Under the pieces are notes generated by a model that had not been told where the DNA came from, did no database searches, and saw only the letters and a list, made by a program, of their open reading frames with translations. Below, piece after piece: positions 34,190 through 45,249 of a DNA stretch of 48,088 bases. Position 1 is the stretch's first letter; every line of letters begins with the position of its first letter. This stretch comes from a bacterium (GTDB taxonomy: Bacteria; Bacillota; Clostridia; Lachnospirales; Lachnospiraceae), in contig JAQYCU010000062.1 of assembly GCA_028724545.1 (NCBI GenBank), forward strand, positions 1-48,088. Reading direction: 5' to 3'. The translations under genes were made by a program, and so were the position numbers.

Positions 34190-34226
34190 AAAGATGGTTT
34201 CTTCAGACAGAAGAACCATCTTTTTT
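34190..34226 (+). terminator. Terminator after the DUF2225 gene
   Basis: AAAGATGGTTTCTT (34190-34203) pairs with AAGAACCATCTTT (34211-34223) with one bulged T, then a T run. Confidence 0.88.
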
Positions 34227-34457
34227 AATAGGATAAGAAGTCAAAAAATAGGAAAAAGTGTGAACAATAGTGACAGTATAGGAATGTACTTCTGCATCTT
34301 TTTTGCGATAACAATTTGTAGGAATGGAAACAGGTGCAAAAAATAAAACGAATTAGAAAAAGAAATAGAAATAAAAGAAAAAGTGAGAAAAAAAGAGTAA
34401 AAAAGAGAAAATGTGCGTTTAGTTTAAAAATACAGCGAATTTGCTTGCTGATTTGTA
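34227..34457 (+). other. Gene-free purine-rich region upstream of the groE promoter
   Basis: No gene with a ribosome binding site is seen. From about 34334 to 34414 the plus strand is nearly all purine (long A and AG runs such as AGAAAAAGAAATAGAAATAA), an extreme strand bias that may curve DNA or act as an upstream activating A-tract for the groE promoter. One isolated TGTGAAC/GTGACAG pair occurs near 34259-34275. Confidence 0.5.
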
Positions 34458-34488
34458 TTGCTAAATTAGGCTAAATGAAATATATTAT
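34458..34488 (+). promoter_or_regulatory. groESL promoter (probable)
   Basis: TTGCTA (34458-34463) with TATATT (34481-34486) at 17 bases, or overlapping TATTAT (34483-34488). The start point would fall about at the CIRCE element, the normal arrangement for HrcA control. Confidence 0.5.
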
Positions 34489-34496
34489 GTTTATGG

Positions 34497-34836
<340 letters not shown>

Positions 34837-34843
34837 TTTGTAG

Positions 34844-36487
<1,644 letters not shown>

Positions 36488-36542
36488 TCCATATACGATA
36501 AGTATTGTCTGAAAAATTGAAATGGTTTTATGACATTCGTTT

Positions 36543-36565
36543 TGTGACAGTTTGATTATGTCACA
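36543..36565. repeat. TGTGAC / GTCACA inverted repeat in the groEL 3' region
   Basis: TGTGAC (36543-36548) and GTCACA (36560-36565) are separated by 11 bases, upstream of the groEL terminator. The half-site is the one repeated in the array at 39767-39923 and seen again at 44698-44723. Confidence 0.4.
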
Positions 36566-36579
36566 CGTATCAATAAGTT

Positions 36580-36612
36580 AAGAGGCGAGGTGTTTTCTTC
36601 GCCTCTTTTCTT
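36580..36612 (+). terminator. Terminator of groESL
   Basis: AAGAGGCGAGG (36580-36590) pairs with CTTCGCCTCTT (36597-36607) with one G-U, loop TGTTTT, followed by TTCTTTT. It lies about 93 bases after the groEL stop. Confidence 0.85.
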
Positions 36613-36670
36613 TTATCAGATTATTTGTTATACTAATAAACAGACAGATTTAGGATTCGTTCCTTTTAAA

Positions 36671-36789
36671 AGTCAGAGCCGGAAGACTTTCAGGGCAACT
36701 TATGAAGAAGTCAGAGCGGGCAGACTTTTTAGAGCAGTTTAGTAAGAAATAAAAGCAGGCAGATTTTGAATTAGTTAATTAAGAAATAG
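36671..36789 (+). repeat. Three degenerate ~40-bp tandem repeats before the gene at 36804
   Basis: AGTCAGAGCCGGAAGACTTT starts at 36671 and AGTCAGAGCGGGCAGACTTT at 36709 (period 38); a more diverged third copy reads AAGCAGGCAGATTTTGAATT from about 36753. The second and third copies both end in an AAGAAATA-type sequence, directly before the ribosome binding region of the next gene. A -10-like TATACT (36629-36634) lies upstream without a good -35. Nothing else was found in this 316-base gap apart from the groEL terminator and inverted repeat. Confidence 0.55.
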
Positions 36790-36803
36790 GAGAAATACAA
36801 ATT

Positions 36804-37313
36804 ATGGAAGAATTATATTCAGAAACATTTTTAAAAGCAAAGCCACCAGTTAAATGGAAAGTTATCCGTGTACTTTTAATCATACTGGCAGCATTTTTTG
36901 TGGCAATCGGACTGTTTTTTTCCCTTTTAATGGGAACGATGTTAGTTTTCTTTGTTATGGTAATTTTAGCAGGAATTGTTTTCTATTTTGTGCCAACTAA
37001 TAAGATTGCATATGAATATATTTTTGTAGACGGGCAGATTGACTTTGACCGTATTCTGAATGGCTCTAAGCGTAAAACAATGCAGAGAATCGATATGGAA
37101 AAGATGGAGTTTTGCACTCCGGAAAATTCACATCGGTTAGAGCAATATAAACAGATGCCATTAAAAGATTATTCGTCAGGAATGTCGGGTGACAGTCATT
37201 GGATTGCTGTAGTATTAGGAGAAAAGGGAGTAGAGCGGATTAAGTTCACACCGGATGAAAAAATGCTTCATATGATGAAGATGAAATATCCGAGTAAAAT
37301 TGTCGAAATTTAG
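36804..37313 (+). CDS. Small two-helix membrane protein, DUF6106-like
   Basis: 169 residues. Two adjacent membrane helices (about 18-60; VIRVLLIILAAFFVAIGLFF and TMLVFFVMVILAGIVFYFVP) are followed by a cytosolic domain starting NKIAYEYIFVDGQIDFDRIL then NGSKRKTMQRIDMEKMEFCT. The YEY-x-F-V-x-G-x-x-D-x-D-x-I-x-x-x-x-K-R-K pattern recalls the Lachnospiraceae DUF6106 family, from memory. Function unknown. It stands alone between the groEL terminator and the guaB promoter. AGGAG lies before the ATG. Confidence 0.7.
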   Translation: MEELYSETFLKAKPPVKWKVIRVLLIILAAFFVAIGLFFSLLMGTMLVFFVMVILAGIVFYFVPTNKIAYEYIFVDGQIDFDRILNGSKRKTMQRIDMEKMEFCTPENSHRLEQYKQMPLKDYSSGMSGDSHWIAVVLGEKGVERIKFTPDEKMLHMMKMKYPSKIVEI

Positions 37314-37343
37314 TTGACAATAAAAGTATCTATGGTGTATACT
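37314..37343 (+). promoter_or_regulatory. Sigma-A promoter for guaB
   Basis: TTGACA (37314-37319), 18-base spacer, TATACT (37338-37343): a strong match that begins immediately after the preceding stop codon. The transcript would start near 37350, giving a leader of about 100 bases. Confidence 0.8.
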
Positions 37344-37355
37344 TTTTAAAATATT

Positions 37356-37416
37356 CGTGCTTTGTTAAGTACACAAATGGTAATAGCACGCAGGAAAATA
37401 TTCCTGCGTGTTTCCT
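37356..37416 (+). promoter_or_regulatory. Attenuator-like leader of guaB with mutually exclusive stems
   Basis: A perfect 10-bp hairpin, CACGCAGGAA (37387-37396) with TTCCTGCGTG (37401-37410) and an AATA loop, is followed by TTTCCT. The upstream CGTGCT (37356-37361) can pair instead with AGCACG (37385-37390), using the first four bases of the terminator-like stem; TTTGT (37361-37365) and ACAAA (37373-37377) can extend it. The hairpin lies inside the predicted guaB transcript. No known purine riboswitch core was recognised. The poor T run means it might work on translation or be a weak terminator. Confidence 0.5.
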
Positions 37417-37418
37417 AA

Positions 37419-38903
<1,485 letters not shown>

Positions 38904-38912
38904 GATTTTCTT

Positions 38913-39617
38913 ATGAAAAAAAGAACAAGGATAAATAAGAAAAAAACACAATATTTTATTATGGTGATTTTAGCATCGTCCGTTGCATCCGTTCTTATAA
39001 TAAGTATTTTTATAGGAATTATCCGTTTTTTAAGGCCATCAGCTGAGGAAAAACGGAATGCGGCACTTGATTTCGCAGCAATTGAAATAGCAAAACCTGA
39101 TATTTCAGAAATGTATCTGACGGTAAATCCCAATTCCCGTCCGCAAATTGCATTAAAACAGGTAAAAGGAATTGTGATACATTATACGGCGAACCCGGGT
39201 ACAGATGCAAAAGCGAACCGGAATTATTTTGAATCCCGGAAAGACTGCGCAGATGCTTCATCAAACAAAGTCAGCAGTCATTATATCATTGGTCTGGATG
39301 GAACGATTATACAGTGCATTCCTGATAATGAGATTGCATATGCTTCTAATAACCGTAATAAGGACACAATATCGATAGAGTGTTGTCATCCCGACAATAC
39401 TGGCAAATTTACTGAAAATACATATCAATCTTTAGTACATTTGACGGCATATTTGTGTGACAAATATGAAATTTATTCGGAGAATGTGATACGTCATTAT
39501 GATGTCACAAAGAAAATGTGTCCAAAATATTATGTTAAACATCCAGATGAGTGGGAAGTATTCAAAGAAGATGTTATTGATTATTTAGAATCCGGTAAAA
39601 AAGATACTATTAAGTAA
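38913..39617 (+). CDS. Membrane-anchored N-acetylmuramoyl-L-alanine amidase (Amidase_2)
   Basis: 234 residues. A basic start and one membrane helix (about 12-37, FIMVILASSVASVLIISIFI) anchor an extracellular zinc amidase. The domain includes IVIHYTANPGTDAKANRNYF with the first zinc His, SSHYIIGLDGTIIQCIPDNE, ISIECCHPD, and ENVIRHYDVTKKMCPKYY carrying the second His and the Lys/Cys-type ligand region. It cuts the muramic acid-peptide bond. It begins nine bases after guaB with no clear ribosome binding site, so coupling to guaB translation is likely. Substrate (own wall or prophage-like use) is not certain. Confidence 0.9.
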   Translation: MKKRTRINKKKTQYFIMVILASSVASVLIISIFIGIIRFLRPSAEEKRNAALDFAAIEIAKPDISEMYLTVNPNSRPQIALKQVKGIVIHYTANPGTDAKANRNYFESRKDCADASSNKVSSHYIIGLDGTIIQCIPDNEIAYASNNRNKDTISIECCHPDNTGKFTENTYQSLVHLTAYLCDKYEIYSENVIRHYDVTKKMCPKYYVKHPDEWEVFKEDVIDYLESGKKDTIK

Positions 39618-39633
39618 ATAAAAATAATTTGTG

Positions 39634-39662
39634 AAAAGCAGAGATTTTTTCTCTGCTTTTTT
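39634..39662 (+). terminator. Terminator after the amidase gene
   Basis: AAAAGCAGAG (39634-39643) pairs with CTCTGCTTTT (39651-39660), loop of seven, T run. Sixteen bases after the stop codon. Confidence 0.93.
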
Positions 39663-39766
39663 GTTATATTTGTGCATTGCATTTTGAAAAAAGGCTGATA
39701 AAATAATATTTACCACAGTAAAGTATTTTGCGACATATGTAGATAAAAATAGAAGTTGCTTTTGTG

Positions 39767-39923
39767 GTGACGATTATACATAGTCACGAATAGGTATCGT
39801 CACAGATTGCTTATGGTTATGATTGTTTATATATGGTCGCAGATTACTTACTGTTACGATTATTTATGTAGGTCACAGATTACTTACGGTCACAAATTGT
39901 TCATGGTCACAAATTAATTTAAG
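39767..39923 (+). repeat. Array of nine degenerate 16-20-bp GTCAC repeats
   Basis: Units start at 39767, 39783, 39799, 39816, 39836, 39853, 39872, 39889 and 39906, with approximate consensus GTCACAGATTACTTATG. The best copies are at 39799, 39836, 39872, 39889 and 39906; the first begins GTGAC, and those at 39816 and 39853 have GTTAT or GTTAC. Spacing is mostly 16-17 bases. It lies in the 379-base gap before the large surface-protein gene; a further GTGAC follows near 39953. 39663-39766 shows nothing else. Units have no unique spacers, so it is not a CRISPR. It looks like an iteron or operator array. Confidence 0.75.
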
Positions 39924-39996
39924 AACGGGAGAGTATGTTTTGGGAGAGGATTGTGACTTTTGAATTGAAAAAAATAAGAAAACTCAGGAGGAAAGA

Positions 39997-42900
39997 ATGA
40001 AGAAAAAACAAATTATATCAGCAATATTTCTGCTGTTTTTTGCAATAGCAGGTTTGTTCTGTCCAAATGGCAATATCTGTAAGGCAGCAACAGAAGAAAC
40101 AGATGAAATAGGAGCAGTAGCAGATATCGGCAGTTATCAGGACGAGGAAGGAGGATACTCGAATGTCGGGGTACAAATCCGGGTAAATTCTGTTTTACAC
40201 TATTTTGCCTTTGATACCTGGAAAAAGAGTAATGGGACATGGAGTTATGTCGGCTCTAATATCAGTGGGAAAAAGGGAACATATAACAGTTATATGTATA
40301 ATGCAAATCCTATTTGGCTCAGGTCCCCAAAAGATACTGACAACCGGTTTATGATTTTTGGAAATAAAGTACGCGCGTTATCTGATTGCAGTGTGGTATT
40401 GCGAAAATACCGGTATGGGCAATTGATTTCAACGAGTGTAGAGTATTCGTTTTCGCCGGATACGCAATCGGCAATGGGAAATCTGTCATTGTTTCAGACA
40501 GAATTGCAGATAGGAACTTATGGCGCAGACGGAATCACATATTGCTATGATGTTCAGGGACCGATAGAAATAAAGAACGCACAAGTGGTTATTTCTGCTA
40601 ATCCAATGGGAGGAACGCTGGAAGAACCCGGAATAGCATATAAAACATATGACGGATACTATATCCGTACTTTTCCGACAGTGTCAAAAGTAAAAACAGG
40701 ATGTAAAACTACTTTTTTAGGATGGTATACCGCGGAAGAAGGGGGAAAGAAGATAAATACAGGTACTGTTTTTCCAAAAAGTACTTGTCTGTATGCCCAT
40801 TGGAAAGAAGAAATGTTGTCCTATCCTGTTACTTGTATTGATATTTTAGGAGAAGACGAATCGGGAGAAGTATTAGGAAAAAGTACCTGGAAACAAGAGT
40901 ATGGAACGCAGGTATCAGGGGCTATGGCCGGATGTGACAGCAAAGAAAGTGTTTATTACAGTGGGTGTACATATATTGGATGCAGTCAGACGATTACAGG
41001 AATATCCGGCACCACGGTGTATCGTTATTTTAAACCGACGAAATATACCATTCTATTTCATGGGAATGGAGCTACCAGTGGAAGTATGATGTGTATAGCA
41101 GGGTGCAGTTATGAGGAAGATATTCCATTGACAAAAAACTGTTTTCAAAAAGAGAACAGAGTACGATTGCATGCAAATGGAGAAAATGCAGTCTGTGACA
41201 CATCCGAATTGTATGTGACACAGGAGTTTCAGGGATGGTCATTGGAACCAGATGGTGGAGTTCGTTATTCCGATGGCGCGATGTGTAAAAGTTCAGAAGG
41301 ACAAGGACGGTATCTCGATTTATATGCAGTCTGGAATGAGAAGAAAACAACGGTCAACAATATTCCTGTACGGATGGGGTATCAGTTTGCAGGATGGTCA
41401 TTACAGGCAGATGCAGACACAGGTTACACACAGTTTTGTGTTTCATCTGATATCGATTTGTATGCTGTATGGAAACCGGCTGCAACAACTTACAGAGTGG
41501 AATGCTATAAAGAAAATGTCAGTGGAGCTTATGATTTAGTTTCCAGTTATGAAAGAGATGGATATACAGACAGTGAGGTTGCTTTCGATGCATCAGAAGA
41601 ATCCTATAAAGGGTTTCGATTGGATGAGAAGTCTTCTATGCTTTCTGGAAAGGTAAGAGCTGACGGAAGTCTGGTTCTGACGGCTTATTTTCAAAGATGT
41701 GCATACGATTTCTCATATGATATGAATGGTGGTACACCTGTTGGGCAACTGCCGGCACAGGATGGCATTAAGAAAAAATTTGGAATTACATTTTCTTTGA
41801 CTGATGTGCAGGGAAAACGAGATGGGTATACATTCGGAGGCTGGTCTGAGGAAGCAGACGGCAGTGGAAAGGTTTATCAGTCTGGAGAAGTATTTACGAT
41901 GCAAAACCACGACGTTGTGCTGTACGCTGTCTGGATACCGGTATCCGGTCAAATTCGGTTTGAAGCAAATGCAGATTCGGAAGAAATAGAAGGTACTATG
42001 AAGGCAGAAACGGCAGGATATATGAAGGAAACTGCATTGCCGGAATGTGCCTATATACGGAAGGGCTATGAATTTGACTGCTGGAATACAATGCCGGATG
42101 GAAGTGGTATATCCTATTTGCCGGGTCAGTTGTATCAAAATCTTTCAAAAGAAGAAAACAGTGTGATGATTTTATATGCACAATGGACACCTGTTCATTT
42201 TACGATAACATATGATAAAAATGAAACGGAAGAAATAAAAAGCATTATTGGAGGAGTGATACCGGATACCGGTTATTATTATGATAAGGACTGTTATGCG
42301 AGTAAGATGACTTATCAGGCAATGGGATATACTGTAAAATGCTGGAATACAAAGGCAGATGGAAGTGGTATTGATATTAATCCGGGTGAGAATATGAAAG
42401 GAAAGTTAATTAGTTATGACGAAAGCACCCTGTATGCTATTTGGGAACCTAATGAAAATACAGCATTTACTGTACAGTTGTTTTTATCGGAAAACAGGCA
42501 GAATGACGGCAAAGTGACAGATGTGAATACGAAGGAAGGAATGTCAGATAGTATGACGGCAGAAGATGTCGCAGAAACAGAAGAGGATGAAGACATAATA
42601 GAAGAAAAATTACTGGATACTTTAGTTTTGTATGGAAAGACCGAAGAAAGACTCTGTGATGCCATAGAAAGAATATATGAAAGTTCGCTAGAAGGAGAGG
42701 AAGCAGCATATTTCTATGAGGGATATGTTATTACCAATCCAGAGGTATTAGAAGAAAGGATTAAAGGAGATTCCAGTACCAATATTGCACTATATGTAAT
42801 GCCAAGACAATGTACAGTGTCATTTGAAATTTGTAAGAATAATCAATTTACATCTGTTGTCCAAAAAGAAGTTACCGGTTTAGAGAATATCATTTTACCG

Positions 42901-44091
42901 GAGAAGATAAATGGAATTTCTGTTTCCGGTTATGAAGATGGAAACGGACAGGAATATGAGCCGGGAAGTGAAGTGACAGTAAAGAAAAATATGACATTTT
43001 ACTTGCAGCACAAAGTTGTATGGCAGGGAAACTCAGATGAATTTACGGAAAGAACAGAACACAAAATTCATGGCAAAGAATTTCGGCTTCCAGCGATGAA
43101 AAAGAAGGGATATCAGTTTTTAGGATGGTATTCCAAAGATGGAAACTATATCGGTACGGAAGGAGATTATGTTTCTGGAATTACAGAGGATGTTTCTTAT
43201 GTTGCTAAATGGTCAGAACCGTTGTCGTATCAGATATCATATGATATAGATGATTTAAAGATAAAGATATTAGAGCAGACGGCACAAAAGTATTGTTATG
43301 GTCAGACTGTTGCATTGCCAAACAGCAATCAGATATGGGTAAATGATGATTATCGTTTTGTTGGCTGGTATGACAGTGATGATGCAGAGCAGAAGATTAT
43401 TACGCAGATAGAAAAAGGAGAATGTGGTAATAAAAAAATAAAAGCACTGCTGATTCAAAAAGAAAAGCAACAGCCGGATAATGTTACAGACCAGCAAAAT
43501 AGTGGAAATAGTATAAATCAAATTCCGGTTACCGGAAACAAAAATACAGGTCAGCAGACAGAAACAAAGCAGGCAGACCAGACAAAGAGCACGGTGTGGG
43601 AAGAAACAGGAAAGATAAGCAGTTATACGGCAAGAGTTACGTGTTTTTGGAAAAATAATTTAAAATACCGGGTGACTTCTCAAAATGGTGGGAAACAAAC
43701 CGTAAAAATTATTGATGAGAAGATAAATAAGAAAACATTTGTAATACCGGGAACCGTTACCTACAAAGGTGTAAAGTATTATGTCACAGGTATAGGCAAA
43801 AAAGCGTTTTATAAAAACAAAAAAATAAAAACGCTTACGATTTCTAATACGGTGCGACATATTGAAGTTATGGCTTTTTCTAAAATGAAGAAATTGCAGA
43901 AAGTTACGATTGGAAAGGAAGTTTGCAGAATTGATGCAAAAGGATTTGCAAATAATCCAAAATTGCAAAAAGTTATTATAAGGAGCAGCAAAGTTAAAAA
44001 AGCAGGAAAACAGATTTTTACGAAAGCGCATAAGAAAGTTAAGTTTTATGGAAAAAGAAAAACAATAAAAAAACTGCAGTTACAAAAATAG
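39997..44091 (+). CDS. Large secreted protein with InlB/Listeria-Bacteroides repeats and C-terminal leucine-rich domain
   Basis: 1364 residues. A signal peptide (IISAIFLLFFAIAGLFC, cut near residue 32) leads to a novel-looking N-terminal domain (about 35-210). Eight copies of the InlB B / Flg_new-type repeat are recognisable by the G/C-W-s-x-x-x-x-G core and the L-Y-A-x-W end, with cores near residues 240, 411, 465, 612, 692, 779, 1040 and 1120 (for example FGGWSEEADGSG and LYAVW). A Gln/Thr linker (about 1150-1205) and a BspA-like leucine-rich region (about 1260-1350; IKTLTISNTVRHIEVMAFSK, LQKVTIGKEVCRIDAKGFAN) close the chain. No LPXTG anchor or transmembrane tail is seen. Ribosome binding site CAGGAGGA. 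Adhesion or host/biofilm contact is inference. Confidence 0.88.
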   Translation: MKKKQIISAIFLLFFAIAGLFCPNGNICKAATEETDEIGAVADIGSYQDEEGGYSNVGVQIRVNSVLHYFAFDTWKKSNGTWSYVGSNISGKKGTYNSYMYNANPIWLRSPKDTDNRFMIFGNKVRALSDCSVVLRKYRYGQLISTSVEYSFSPDTQSAMGNLSLFQTELQIGTYGADGITYCYDVQGPIEIKNAQVVISANPMGGTLEEPGIAYKTYDGYYIRTFPTVSKVKTGCKTTFLGWYTAEEGGKKINTGTVFPKSTCLYAHWKEEMLSYPVTCIDILGEDESGEVLGKSTWKQEYGTQVSGAMAGCDSKESVYYSGCTYIGCSQTITGISGTTVYRYFKPTKYTILFHGNGATSGSMMCIAGCSYEEDIPLTKNCFQKENRVRLHANGENAVCDTSELYVTQEFQGWSLEPDGGVRYSDGAMCKSSEGQGRYLDLYAVWNEKKTTVNNIPVRMGYQFAGWSLQADADTGYTQFCVSSDIDLYAVWKPAATTYRVECYKENVSGAYDLVSSYERDGYTDSEVAFDASEESYKGFRLDEKSSMLSGKVRADGSLVLTAYFQRCAYDFSYDMNGGTPVGQLPAQDGIKKKFGITFSLTDVQGKRDGYTFGGWSEEADGSGKVYQSGEVFTMQNHDVVLYAVWIPVSGQIRFEANADSEEIEGTMKAETAGYMKETALPECAYIRKGYEFDCWNTMPDGSGISYLPGQLYQNLSKEENSVMILYAQWTPVHFTITYDKNETEEIKSIIGGVIPDTGYYYDKDCYASKMTYQAMGYTVKCWNTKADGSGIDINPGENMKGKLISYDESTLYAIWEPNENTAFTVQLFLSENRQNDGKVTDVNTKEGMSDSMTAEDVAETEEDEDIIEEKLLDTLVLYGKTEERLCDAIERIYESSLEGEEAAYFYEGYVITNPEVLEERIKGDSSTNIALYVMPRQCTVSFEICKNNQFTSVVQKEVTGLENIILPEKINGISVSGYEDGNGQEYEPGSEVTVKKNMTFYLQHKVVWQGNSDEFTERTEHKIHGKEFRLPAMKKKGYQFLGWYSKDGNYIGTEGDYVSGITEDVSYVAKWSEPLSYQISYDIDDLKIKILEQTAQKYCYGQTVALPNSNQIWVNDDYRFVGWYDSDDAEQKIITQIEKGECGNKKIKALLIQKEKQQPDNVTDQQNSGNSINQIPVTGNKNTGQQTETKQADQTKSTVWEETGKISSYTARVTCFWKNNLKYRVTSQNGGKQTVKIIDEKINKKTFVIPGTVTYKGVKYYVTGIGKKAFYKNKKIKTLTISNTVRHIEVMAFSKMKKLQKVTIGKEVCRIDAKGFANNPKLQKVIIRSSKVKKAGKQIFTKAHKKVKFYGKRKTIKKLQLQK

Positions 44092-44201
44092 TAAACTGCA
44101 GTAGAAAAGGATAAATAATATTGTCCTATTAAGGTAAAATAACCTGATAAAAAGTATTGATATTATACATAACGGCACAATATCTTTTAACAAAAAGTAG
44201 A

Positions 44202-44684
44202 TTATAAAGACAACTGAATGGTTTTATCGGCAGGTTCATATTTTTTATATGTAATGCCTACTGTTTTCATCATTCTTTTGGAAGCGATAACAGAGGAAGT
44301 GTCAGAATATTTATCACTAAGATAAATAACTTCTGATATACCTGCCTGAATCAGTGCCTTTGTACATTCGTTACAAGGAAAAAGTGTCGTGTAAATTTTT
44401 GCATTTTTCATATTGGTGCCTGTATAGTTCAGGATGGCATTTAGTTCAGCGTGACAGACATAGAGATATTTAGCATCCAGGTCGGAGTCTGCGTCACGCT
44501 CCCAGGGATATTCATCATCTGAACAGCCACAAGGCATGCCATTGTAGCCAACAGAAAGGATTTTATTATCCTGACTGACAATGCAGGCACCTACACTAGT
44601 GTTAGGGTCTTTGCTGCGCTCTGCTGATAAGAGGGCAATGCCCATAAAATATTCGTCCCATTTTAAGTAGCTTTCTTTTTTCAT
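44202..44684 (-). CDS. comEB: dCMP deaminase (ComEB-like zinc deaminase)
   Basis: 160 residues from the ATG complementary to 44682-44684, chosen because the family begins near W-D-E-Y-F-M. A longer frame opening at 44783 would read through the rpsT terminator and is rejected. The zinc site is clear: CHAELNAI (His and catalytic Glu) and PCNEC (two Cys). SKDPNTSVGACIV and YNGMP match dCMP deaminases, which make dUMP for thymidylate. An upstream Cys/His-containing region (GMPCGCSDDEYPWERD) fits the second zinc site. No good ribosome binding site precedes the start. It is downstream of rpsT on the same strand. Confidence 0.88.
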   Translation of the reverse strand: MKKESYLKWDEYFMGIALLSAERSKDPNTSVGACIVSQDNKILSVGYNGMPCGCSDDEYPWERDADSDLDAKYLYVCHAELNAILNYTGTNMKNAKIYTTLFPCNECTKALIQAGISEVIYLSDKYSDTSSVIASKRMMKTVGITYKKYEPADKTIQLSL

Positions 44685-44697
44685 GGCAGTTAATAAC

Positions 44698-44723
44698 GTG
44701 ACAAAGCAAAAAAGAATGTCACA
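44698..44723. repeat. GTGAC / GTCACA inverted repeat before the dCMP deaminase gene
   Basis: GTGAC (44698-44702) and GTCACA (44718-44723), 15 bases apart, lie 14 bases before the deaminase start on the minus strand. The half-site recalls the array at 39767-39923 and the groEL-tail repeat at 36543. A five-base half-site can recur by chance. Confidence 0.35.
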
Positions 44724-44764
44724 ATCCTTTCTAAATAGTTGTGGTACATTTGTTTTCTGATATA

Positions 44765-44798
44765 CAAAAAAAGCTGCCCACACCCTGGCAGCCCTTTT
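44765..44798 (-). terminator. Terminator of rpsT
   Basis: Read on the minus strand: AAAAGGGCTGCC, loop AGGGTGTG, GGCAGCTTTTTTT, with G-U wobble and A-U pairs extending the GCTGCC/GGCAGC core. It starts eight bases after the rpsT stop. The same DNA gives no useful plus-strand terminator beyond a short A/T end. Confidence 0.9.
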
Positions 44799-44805
44799 AT
44801 ATTAG

Positions 44806-45069
44806 TTATGCAATTTTATTGACAGCAATTGTCATACGAGAAATCTTTCTAGAAGCGGTCTTTTTATGATATACACCCTTGCTAGCAGCCTTATCGATTT
44901 CAGAAATTGCTGATGTTAATGCTTCCTGAGCAGCAGCCTTATCGTTTGCTGCGATTGCTGCATCAACTTTTTTAATAGCAGTCTTAACTCTAGACTTGAT
45001 TGCTTTATTTCTTTCTGCATTTCTACGATCAACTAAAATTCTTTTCTTTGCTGATTTGATGTTAGCCAT
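44806..45069 (-). CDS. rpsT: Ribosomal protein S20
   Basis: 87 residues, the standard S20 size. It binds 16S rRNA in the small subunit body. The start ANIKSAKKRILVDRRNAERN and the following KSRVKTAIKKVD, then SAISEIDKAASKGVYHKKTA and SRKISRM, are family features. Strong ribosome binding site GGGAGGTG. It has its own promoter and terminator on the minus strand. The gene next to gpr, spoIIP and lepA is the order known from Bacillus and relatives. Confidence 0.98.
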   Translation of the reverse strand: MANIKSAKKRILVDRRNAERNKAIKSRVKTAIKKVDAAIAANDKAAAQEALTSAISEIDKAASKGVYHKKTASRKISRMTIAVNKIA

Positions 45070-45144
45070 TCTTTACACCTCCCAATTGTGAAGTCTTTTG
45101 TCAATCGAAGCGGACACGGTCACTTCTAATAAACATACTCATAT

Positions 45145-45173
45145 ATAATATAAGAAACTGAAGTGTTTGTCAA
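45145..45173 (-). promoter_or_regulatory. Sigma-A promoter for rpsT
   Basis: On the minus strand: TTGACA (complement of 45168-45173), 17 bases, TATTAT (complement of 45145-45150). Near-consensus. It predicts a leader of about 65-70 bases before the S20 start. The leader contains no recognised riboswitch. Confidence 0.85.
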
Positions 45174-45249
45174 GGGAATAAATTTACTTTTTTTGTAAAT
45201 AGATAAATTAAAAGTAAGAAAGGAAAAAGAAGCATTTTTTTTAGAAAGA

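Noticed and set aside
39767-39923. CRISPR array
   Set aside because: Units are 16-20 bases, degenerate and directly adjacent, with no unique spacers and no cas genes nearby.
43990-44091. Sorting signal at the end of the large surface protein
   Set aside because: No LPXTG-type motif followed by a hydrophobic helix; the end is Lys-rich and soluble-looking.
44685-44783. N-terminal extension of the dCMP deaminase gene
   Set aside because: The extra 33 residues are read partly from the rpsT terminator and do not resemble the family.
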